Source: Diogma glabrata
Lineage: Eukaryota > Arthropoda > Insecta > Diptera > Cylindrotomidae
NCBI GenBank assembly: GCA_963693315.1
Contig: CAVNZG010000977.1
Coordinates: 372,001 to 436,000 of the forward strand
Length of the DNA: 64,000 nucleotides
Direction of reading: 5' to 3'
Made by a program: the position numbers and the translations under genes
Notes under the pieces: model-generated
Seen by the model: the letters and a program-made list of their open reading frames with translations, nothing else
Databases searched by the model: none
Told to the model about the DNA's origin: nothing
Shown here: piece after piece, positions 55,701 through 64,000 of the stretch
Layout: each line of letters opens with the position of its first letter
Numbering within the stretch: the first letter of the stretch is position 1

Positions 55701-57123
55701 GAACTAAACAATACAAAAAACTGGGTATCTCAGTCTCAAAAACACGATAGCAGGTTTCATGCAACAGTTGCACAATAAGGGAAAAGCAAAAAAATGGGAA
55801 CACGAAAGACACTAACAAAATTGAAGAGTACAGATAAAGTAATAAATTCGAAATTCCTGCTAATAACTAAAACGAAATTCTATATTTCTTGTTACCAGGC
55901 AATACAAAACAAATTTATGCTTTAAAATAATAACAAAGCAATAACATCAAAGCAATAAAAGGTAAAATTTTTACCTGTCTGCCGCCCGGTTACAGTAAAT
56001 ACAGAATACCAAATAATTTTTTAATAAAGAACAATCTCACCAATTATACAATTGTACTCGTTCTATCCTCACTTCACTTTTATTTTGATAAACACTAACA
56101 CATACTTAATGTATTTACTTATTTTTTTTTTTATTTCGATAATTTTTTTGTTTTTCTTTTTTTTATGATTTTTTTGTTTAAAATTTAGAAACAACCTTCT
56201 TCTTCTGTCTCCGGTTGATGAATGAGATTTAATGAAATTTTTGACCTCATGGTAGTTATGGTGGCCATTTGTCTTACTAGTAGGCCATTTAACATCCAAA
56301 AACAACCATTACGTCCCTCAAATTGACGCCCATAAAGGTGATATTATAGTATGAAAGTATATGAATTGCTAAACCAAAATTTAGGTACACCCACCTAGTG
56401 TTCCGATTTTTATTTTATTTTGCGTTAAAAAAGTTTTTGTTTTCCAAAATAAAATGCATAAAATTAAAAAGCTGCTCCCAAAGAGGTAAATTTTATTTTA
56501 TTTTTTTTCGCCCTCAAGTTTTATTTTAAGTTTTATTTTTAAACTAAATTTTTGTGCGTGGTAAACTTTATTTCGTTTTATTTTAATTCGCTCAAAAGAA
56601 AAGAGGAATAAAATTTAGATTTTTTTTTAACTATCCATTATATATATTTTTGTTTGTTTTGGTTAGTTTTCATTCTGTGTCGTTGTTAAATGAAAGATTT
56701 TAGAAATTTGCATGATTGAATTCATTATTTTTACATAATTTATTAATGAACAATTTTTAATTTGTTGCTAATGAATTTAATTATGAAGTTAAAAGAATTA
56801 TATATTGACTGAATTTATTTAAAATTAAAATAACCCATACAATTTGATTAATTTTTTCGATTATTTGTTTTTACTCATTAATAAATTTTTAATGTATTTA
56901 ATTTATATTTAATCATACACGAGAATACACGTTTTTCTTTTTTATTAAAACGGTAAAAAAATATGAGCCACGTTTGATTTGTCTTTCTTCAGTTCTGTTT
57001 TGATTTGTTTCTTTTTCAGTAAACTTATTTATTTTTTCAGTCGTATCGAACGCCCTTATATACTTACAAACAAGCTTTAAGTAAAACAAACCAAAAGAAA
57101 AAAAAAACTTATTATAAAAGGAA
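55701..57123. other. AT-rich stretch, no gene seen
   Basis: A/T homopolymers, Lys/Ile-rich chance frames (56305-56069). 56400-56600 is rich in TTTTATTTTA and AAAATAAAAT motifs. Nothing assigned. Confidence 0.45.
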
Positions 57124-58512
57124 CAGGGTTGTCAAAAACACATGGGTCGGAGCAAAAACCCTGGACATTGGGTTTTTTGCAGGGTTTTACCTGGGTTTTT
57201 CGTTTTTTGTGTTTTTTCGAAATTCCTGTAATAAACTCAATTAATTGCATACTAACACCATACATTTCTCATTTGACTAAAAACGAAAATAATAAACGTC
57301 TGATCCGACGTTATTGTTGTATTTCTTATACGTTTTAAAACTCAATGCATTCTAAATCTAGAAGGTATTGATATATGCAACACATTTTAACATCATTACT
57401 TTACAAATTTTGCCAACTCAATGATGAGGATGACATTGGAATTATCAAAAGCTTTTTTCGTGTTTTTTATAAAATGAAAAATCTATGTAAACACGTTGTT
57501 CTGCTATAAATACCATAAAAATAATATTGACATTTTGTTTTATTAGTAAAGTAACTTGATTAGTTCGATCAATTGTGAACACAGCGGTGTGTCACAGATG
57601 GTGTGTGATATCATATAAGCTTAAGTGTGGTTATGGCAAAATTGCTTAATTTATAGCAAAGTTGCATGGGTGTCCAACAAGTTCGGCTGGGATAGAAAGA
57701 ATATTTAGCAAGTTTGGCTATGTGTGTAGCAAGCTCCGTAATAGATTGGGCATAGAAAAAGTTTACAAATTAGCAGAGATGGAAACCAAAGTTTTTTTTC
57801 AGTTGGTTCGGTTTTGGTTTAAAAACAAATTTTAATTATGGTTTTTGGTTTGGTTTTGGTTTCTTGATATTTCAAAACTTAGTGTTGGTTTGGTTTTGGT
57901 TCGGTTTTGGTTCAAATTCAGAATTTAGATTCACATTTGTATTCTTAACTAATTCTCGATATTCAAATAAAAACAGCTTTATTCCACTAATAAATCGCAT
58001 TAAAAGAGACTGTTTTTGTGAATTTCAATAAATTCGAAAATAAACGAATAATTTCACGCTTTATTCCGCTTAATAAACTAAAAACCTAAGAATTGTCAAA
58101 ACAAAAAATATCTGTAATTTAAATTTGAATACAAAAACGTAGTAACCGTGAAAAAATAATGTAGTAGTTTCAAAAAGAAATTAATAGATTTTTCCAATTT
58201 ATGTGGGTACAAATTTTCTACTATAAAACCGAACCGTGAACCAAACAGAAAAACATTGGTTTATAGTTCGGTAAAATTTCGTTGGTTCAGTGGTTTTGGG
58301 TTGGTTCAAGCGAACCGGTTTCCGTCTGCAAATTAGTAAAGATTTTTAAATTTCTTCAATATAAACCGTAAACTTTATAGAAATAAATAAAACAACTTAA
58401 TATACGAGTACAAAATGTATTTCAATTTATAGGTTGGGTTTTGGGGAATTGCTTTTACCCACCCTTTTACCCACAAAAAATTGGGTTTGAGTTTTTTGGG
58501 TTTCCAACCCTG
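57124..58512. mobile_element. hAT-like nonautonomous element, host to a second hAT MITE
   Basis: CAGGGTTGTCAAAAACAC (57124) faces GGGTTTCCAACCCTG (58512). The sub-terminal regions are rich in GGGTTTT and ACCCA. Flanking octamers AAAAGGAA and AAGAGAAA match poorly, so the target duplication is uncertain. Confidence 0.62.
57774..58328. mobile_element. hAT MITE with perfect 8-bp duplication CAAATTAG
   Basis: Ends CAGAGATGGAAACC (57774) and GGTTTCCGTCTG (58328), flanked by CAAATTAG on both sides (57766-57773, 58329-58336). The interior repeats GGTTTGGTTTTGGTT and its variants. No protein gene. Confidence 0.88.
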
Positions 58513-58725
58513 AAGAGAAATCTCTGAGAGGATTATATTTATTTATTTCAAATAATTATATACCAACAAAATCTTTTCTTATAATTTTTTATTTTGCTCA
58601 CCAAAAGCTTTTTCGTAAATTCTAAAGAGCAAGAACGAAAAACAAAAAATAAAAATAAAGTTTGCATGGTTTTATTTTTAAAATAAGCGCGCCGCCCGTA
58701 AAAAATGAAGATATGATTGATTACA
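58513..58725. other. AT-rich spacer
   Basis: Nothing recognised. Confidence 0.35.
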
Positions 58726-59363
58726 CGACTAGCATTATGTAAGGGCTCAGATCTGAACCGTATACAACTTTCCCTATTACTGATAGGGACCGTATTAGGC
58801 ACACCGAACAGGTCCTGATCAGTAATGTAACGCCTCAAACTATCCAAACCGGATCAGGCAGCCCTACTAGAAACGGACCAGGACCGGATCATTTAAAATA
58901 GAGAATTTTCTTTAACATACATTAAAAAAATTAGAAAATTTTCTCTACATACATTAAACAAAAATGTTCATAAAAATATTCTAACTTTATACTTATATTT
59001 ATAACGCAGAGAAGCGATAACTAAAGTATATGTGAAATTTCGCAAACTGTGTATATCTAAAATGGATAATACTCTAGTGAATTTTAACCAAATGAAATAG
59101 GGCTCAGATCAGGACAAATAGGGTAATTCTTAATTGGAAAATCAGATATGATCTGATCCGGCCCTGGTCCGGCATTTACTACTAGGGATGAAATAGGATT
59201 TCGAGATCCGGGCCGGATCAGGACAAATACGGCACCCCCTAGAAGTGAAATCAAGTATGATTTCTGATAGGGGCCGGATGCAAATGCCCTATTAGGATTT
59301 ACCTTATTACACCCTGATCCGGCCCGGATCATAATAGGGCATATCTGAACAAATTGCTAGTCG
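58726..59363. repeat. GATCCGG-rich element of unknown type
   Basis: CGACTAGCATT (58726) and AATTGCTAGTCG (ending 59363) are inverted. Within are two GC-richer blocks (58740-58900 and 59095-59345) with at least eight variants of GGATCAGG, GATCCGGCCC or CCGGATC and repeated AGGGCTCAGATC. The minus-strand frame 59332-59084 is open by chance of the repeats. I do not recognise the family. Confidence 0.55.
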
Positions 59364-59980
59364 GGTAAGTATACTAACATAATGTTACTAAAGTTTTCAC
59401 CGATACAAGTAACTTCCGAATAAGCTTTATCACCAGGTACTGACACTATAATTAAGTAAAACAGTAATCGATTTGAGCAATGTAATAATTTATTAAATAT
59501 ATTATTATATTTAGTAATAATAAAATTAGATTCAGAATATTATTCCATGACATTTTTATTTGTATTTAAATCAATTTAATTACATATAAGTATTTTTTTG
59601 AATAAACGGTGTGGTGTTCTGTTGCGTTGGAACAATAACAAATATTTGAAGGGCTACAAAATCAACATGCTGTTAAAAATACTGTAAAAGTGAAGGCAAA
59701 AATTGAAGTTGTTTCCTGAATTAGACAGCAATAATCCATACAGGTACGAATGTAGAACTTGGATTAGTAATGAAAAGTTTAGTATGTGTTCAGTAGGGAA
59801 ATTATTTTTGTATCTATTGAATAGTTGAAGCTTCTATATAAATTCCTTTTTGATATATTTTATATAAAAATCTACATAATGCAATGTCCGTTATTACGAA
59901 ATTTCGAAAAAATTTTTGTATGAATAATTTGATGTATTAATTTCATATTTATAAAAAAATTTAAACGTTTGCCGAAAAAA
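59364..59980. other. AT-rich stretch, no gene seen
   Basis: 59900-59980 (ATTAATTTCATATTTATAAA) is the inverse of 63010-63050. Confidence 0.45.
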
Positions 59981-60107
59981 TAGTGTATTTAATTCGGAGC
60001 TAAAGTGACTTTGTGTTTCGTATATAATTATCTATAATTGTATAATTGCCAAACTATAGGTTCAACACAAAAAGTAGCCCTTTAGCTCCTAATTAAATAA
60101 TATACTA
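59981..60107. mobile_element. 127-bp hairpin MITE
   Basis: TAGTGTATTTAATTCGGAGC (59981) and AAAGTG faces CTTTAGCTCCTAATTAAAT and TACTA (60107); the sequence AACACAAAAAGTAG lies inside. Related sequence at 62950-63226. Confidence 0.7.
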
Positions 60108-60956
60108 TTATATACTTACCACAAAATTTAATTGTTTTTGAAAGCCTTAACTTATTTATAGTCCTAGCCCAGAACTACAAAGCGTTAGTAAACAAATGTG
60201 TTAAAAACATAACAAAGTAAACAACAAAAGCCTATATATAGTTTCAGTAACAGTAATCTTAATAAAATATGCATATCTTAACTAGGCATTTATTTTACGG
60301 TTTTTATCCTTACACTTTTTATATGAGTTTAATATTTTGCGTACAACACAATTTCATATAATTTTATTTTTTTTATCGTTGATGCTCCATATATAAGCGT
60401 TGGTTATCCTTACCTAGTTTCACTCTAAGATTTATGTTAATCGATTATTATTTATATAATTGCTCAATCCACTCAGCCCGTTTTTTCAATTTATCTGCAT
60501 TGACTGACTTTTGGTTAATAGGAAGAGTGTTGATAGTTATTATTGTTTAAAAGAGAACCAATTGAACCGGGAAGGCAATTGAACCTAGGTCGTGCGAGTT
60601 TAAATGAGTGAGATCAAGAACTTGTCAAAGTGTATCAAAAGAATGATGTCCAAACATGTTGTTATCCAATTTTCGACTAACATATAATGCACAGGATTTT
60701 TGTCTAAACATTTTGTGTTGTTCAATAGTAATTACAATATGTGTTACAACTATGTATACATTAAACCTGAATATCGCAACAACATGCGTTCTTCGGTGTT
60801 GACGAACGCAAAATTTAACACATAGAGGTAATTATTTGGATGACATTAAATATACTGTCGGGTATTTTTCTGACTTCAGCTACATACTTCAAAGTAATAG
60901 GGACTAGAAAATATTAGGTTTTTGCGAGTTTATCGCAAATTTGTAAAAAAAAAACA
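60108..60956. other. AT-rich stretch with a LINE tail scrap
   Basis: 60769-60815 holds the AACAACATGCGTTCTTCGGT tail seen at 39400 and 62225 (L2-like LINE 3' end). Near 60560-60600 a GAACCTAGGTCGTG motif could be a tRNA-like B-box scrap. No gene. Confidence 0.45.
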
Positions 60957-61404
60957 CACTGAAAAAAAAGTTGAAGTTCATGACAACCTCATCTCGAAGT
61001 TGGCAGTTGATTATTCATGCAAAGAAAAATTATTTGCAAACAATTTCACTGTGATTGAGACAACTACACGATAGCATTTTCCTAACAACAGAATGAGGTT
61101 TATTTAAAATATAAAGTGTTATATCCAATATAACAGTAGTTGAATAAAGATAATAACTATTTCCCTGAAAAAAATTTTCTTTGGCCTTATATCATGACTT
61201 TTTCATTTTAAAGTTTAAGTATTTGAGATTAATTGAACTATATTTTATTTTCACATAAATATTTCGTGTGATTGTCTCAACTTCATCAATTTATAATTGT
61301 AGAGTTGTTGAAGCAATTTCGTAGTTTGATTCGCCATATATGACCGCACGCTGAGGTTGAGACAATTGCATTTCGATTGGAAATGGGACATGTTTTTTTC
61401 AGTG
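60957..61404. mobile_element. MITE with CACTGAAAAAAA ends
   Basis: CACTGAAAAAAAA (60957) faces TTTTTTTCAGTG (61404). Interior GATTGAGACAA / TTGTCTCAAC motifs are inverted. No clear target duplication. Confidence 0.55.
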
Positions 61405-61816
61405 CAGAAGCAGATTAATGCAATTAATCAAAACAATTTCTGAGAAGTTTTCTGGCCCTATAGAACATATAGATTAGAAAATATTAGGTAATATCAGATT
61501 AAATGCCCCTTTTGCAGAAAAGTTCTAATTATTAAAAGAAGCATTTTCGCTAAATCTTGAAGTTTTATTCCAAGTTTTCTGGACTAATGGGATCAGTTGT
61601 GTTGAAAAATATAAGCTTGTGTCAGCTGGTGCAGTTATTGAAAAGAAGCATTTAGCTATATGAAGAGGTTTTCTAACCAGTTAACTGATAGGTGACGTTG
61701 GAAAATATTATATATTTGCAGATTAAATGTCGTTTTTTTTAAGTTGCAATTATTAAACACGCTCAATGGAGAAGTTGCTTAAGAAATTTTCTGAGTGTAC
61801 CCAATTGGCAATGAAC
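61405..61816. other. AT-rich stretch, no gene seen
   Basis: Short direct similarities (TTTTCTGG, AAAATATTA) only. Confidence 0.4.
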
Positions 61817-61865
61817 ACAGACGCAAGTCTTGATACCTCAGAGCCTTGAGATTTCAGTTCCTTCA
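61817..61865 (+). mobile_element. HINE-like 3' end scrap
   Basis: CAAGTCTTGATACCTCAGAG then CCTTGAGATTTCAG matches the 3' ends at 35306 and 40128, including the stem-loop position. Confidence 0.65.
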
Positions 61866-61935
61866 TATTTTCTTTTATTAGAATAAAAAAAATTAAAATA
61901 TTAACAATCATTTAATATGTCTATCCCGGCAAAGC

Positions 61936-61978
61936 TTGGGGATAAGCAATTAGCTTATCCCCAATTAAGCTTTTCTAA
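61936..61978 (+). mobile_element. Helitron-type 3' terminus candidate
   Basis: A perfect 12-bp stem TTGGGGATAAGC (61936-61947), loop AATTA, GCTTATCCCCAA (61953-61964), then 10 bases and CTAA (61975-61978) before a T. Hairpin-spacer-CTRR-T is the canonical Helitron end. Confidence 0.45.
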
Positions 61979-62189
61979 TTAGTTAATAATTTAAAAAATC
62001 ACTGGCTCATTTAAAATAGTAATTGTGGCTTAGAAGCGTCTAAAATTAAATGTTCTATCTTATGGTTTTAAAATGGTCAGGTATATCCAACTTATTCGAC
62101 TGTGCAAATAACCGGGTAGTCATAATTACCCGATTTAGCCATTTATCCGAATATTTGAAAACAAAATTATGATTAAGGTGTTGTGAAAT

Positions 62190-62420
62190 AGGAATTATAG
62201 TAAGTGTCACATGTTTACTTTTATAAACCTAGATCCCACAACAACATGCGTTCTGAGGTGTTGATGGCCTTTTTCGAATTTTTTGGGGATTGAAACAATT
62301 CGATACTGTAGATTCCAGTCATTCGTTCCATTTATATGCAGATGGGACAAAGAAATCCACGCATTCTGTCACTATGACAGGATGGGATCTCAATAGTTTG
62401 ATTGTTTGTACTAACTAACT
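62190..62420 (-). pseudogene. L2-like LINE, C-terminal scrap
   Basis: Matches 39400-39600: AACAACATGCGTTCTGAGGT, GACAAAGAAATCC and TCACTATGACAG in the same order, reading the FVRTSYKWNALPES region in decayed form. Confidence 0.7.
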
Positions 62421-62697
62421 GAAAATTTAAAAAAATATGTTTGGTGGATGATGCATTATAAGTTTAACTGATTTACTAAACAAATCTCACTAGTTATAAA
62501 TTGCAAGAATTGGAATTTCAATGATATGAATTCTAGTAAAATGATCTTTTTAACATTTTGTGGTCAATCAAACTACCAGGATAGTTAATAGAGATACCCG
62601 GGTAGTCGAGAATGTTAGGAAAGTCAAAAATAACCTGGTATCCGCGTAGTTTCTAGACTCACGTAAAGTTAGTTACTATATGCTCCCTAGAGGAGTA

Positions 62698-62830
62698 CGG
62701 TTAATGATCATGATGATGATATAAGACCCATATGCCGGTTAATGATCATGATGATGACCCAGTACGGTTAATGATCATGATGATGATATAAGACCCATAT
62801 GATATAAGACCCAATTACCCATATGCTTGG
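62698..62830. repeat. Small complex tandem repeat
   Basis: CGGTTAATGATCATGATGAT occurs three times, interleaved with ATATAAGACCCATATG. Confidence 0.88.
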
Positions 62831-62949
62831 TTTATAATTTATAGCTCAGCTCCTGGCTATGAAACACTTTAAATAGATTGTTTTCCATTTTTTTAAGGAA
62901 AATTTTCAATTTTTTTCATCCACTTTTCCTTTTCCAGACGCAACACAAT

Positions 62950-63226
62950 CATAGACGAAACACAAAAAGCCATTTTAGCACCGAATTAAATACACTATTT
63001 TTTCGACAAATTTTTTATAAATATGAAATTAATACATCAAAATTTTTATAAATGTGATTTATTATCGTCATAATTGCGTCCATAAAATTAAACAACATTT
63101 AAATTTGTATAAATTATATAAAAAAAAATTTTTTATCAAAGTGACCTTAATTAGACTCAAGCCAAACTATAGACTCAACACAAAAAGTAGCCCTCTAGCT
63201 CCTAATTAAATAATACACTATTTTTT
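62950..63226. repeat. Two direct copies of the hairpin-MITE arm
   Basis: CACAAAAAG, then TTTAGCACCGAATTAAAT and CACTATTTTTT at 62960-63002, and again CACAAAAAGTAG, TAGCTCCTAATTAAAT and ACACTATTTTTT at 63178-63226; both match the right arm of 59981-60107. Confidence 0.7.
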
Positions 63227-63806
63227 AAATATTTTGCTTGCGGCGAAAAATAGTATATGATGCACGAATAAAAAATAGTATATGACGCACGGACGTAAGC
63301 AATTTCGGACTTAATATGGGTGCAAATCTCGTTGTACTGTACAAAAAGTGAATTTTTCTATATTTCTATGCAAAACAAGATTTCAACAAACTTTTTTTTG
63401 TTTGTTAGGTACTGATTAGTTAATGTTAATCTTTAGAAAAAAATTTCTTAACTAAACTTTTTTTTAATTAATCTTAAAATTAAAATATTAAAAAAACTTT
63501 TTAACAATGGCGCTTTTATTTCTTGAGATATTTAATTTTAAAGATTTTTAGTACGACTAAAATTCTTATTTTTCATAATGTTTCCGAACAATTTCCATTA
63601 ACAAAAAATTTTAACTACAATTATATTTTAATTTTTTTTGTAATAGTACATTATGATGCTAGGACGTAAAGCTAAAGATTTTGGACGGATGTGGAGTTTG
63701 CAAATCGAGACGCTAGCCGAGATTTGCACCCACATTAAGTCCAAAATAGCTTACGTCCGTGCATCATATACTATTTTTTATTCGCCGCAAGCAAAATATT
63801 TTAAGA
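63222..63806. mobile_element. MITE with ~85-bp inverted repeats
   Basis: AAATATTTTGCTTGCGGCGA (63228) and GCACGGACGTAAGC, GGGTGCAAATCTCG are mirrored at 63709-63801. The left arm has a ~30-bp internal duplication (AAAAATAGTATATGA twice). No protein gene. Confidence 0.82.
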
Positions 63807-64000
63807 AAATTGGTTTAATCTAAATTAAAATTATAAATTTTCATAAATTTTAAAATAAAAATATGTGGAACAAATAACCTTTGACAAAGAATTTATTATT
63901 TTTTCCAAATTATTGTGTAGCTGGGCTATTATTTTGAAAACGTACATCGAAAAAAAAACAACTATTTTTTAAAAATCTGAAATTTTGATATTTTGTTGGT
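63807..64000. other. AT-rich window end
   Basis: Nothing recognised. Confidence 0.4.

Noticed and set aside
59084..59332. 82-codon minus-strand ORF with Gly/Pro/Arg-rich text
   Set aside because: Openness follows from the GATCCGG repeats; no start context or homology that I recognise.

Overview
The window looks like an insect genome, probably a higher fly. It is very AT-rich, has short GT-AG introns, carries one 200-N scaffold gap, and is packed with transposon families typical of Diptera: Ty3/gypsy, RTE, Jockey-like and CR1/L2-like LINEs, a D34D mariner, Harbinger, Helitron/DINE-like elements, hAT and foldback MITEs. Nothing looks bacterial or viral, and no rRNA or true tRNA gene was seen. 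All family names come from motifs I could read; no database was searched.

Layout. 1-4.5 kb: Ty3/gypsy element (+) with a nearly intact pol. 4.5-5.9 kb: a six-exon SAM-domain gene (-), open through all exons; it is the best host-like gene here and may continue past the left edge. 6.4-8.8 kb: hAT remnant and Helitron helicase remnant. 9.06-11.5 kb: Harbinger element with an intact Myb/SANT protein gene and a frameshifted transposase. 12.8-16.2 kb: gap, long (TA)n tracts and two large palindromes. 16.4-19.5 kb: RTE LINE fused in frame to a Penelope-like GIY-YIG tail, then a Jockey-like 3' end. 20.5-26.2 kb: palindrome, then a decayed gypsy (-) holding a hAT element that itself holds a tRNA-derived SINE. 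26.4-28.8 kb: MITEs nested several deep, with hairpins. 29.9-32.4 kb: CR1/L2-like LINE. 33.7-35.3 kb: DINE/HINE-like element with a minisatellite core. 35.9-43.8 kb: RTE and LINE scraps, MITEs, and a 1.1-kb foldback inserted in a second SINE copy. 44.5-48 kb: two head-to-head copies of a third LINE family. 48.6-55.7 kb: a CR1/L2-like LINE split by a 5'-truncated Jockey-like LINE (9-bp target duplication) and by a mariner (TA duplication). 57.1-64 kb: nested hAT MITEs, an unusual GATCCGG-rich element, small hairpin MITEs and scraps.

Together this is a transposon graveyard in which insertion order can often be read from target-site duplications. The only probable non-transposon genes are the SAM-domain gene and, weakly, one isolated candidate exon at 12.34 kb. 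Density and nesting suggest heterochromatin or a piRNA-cluster-like locus, which is inference only.
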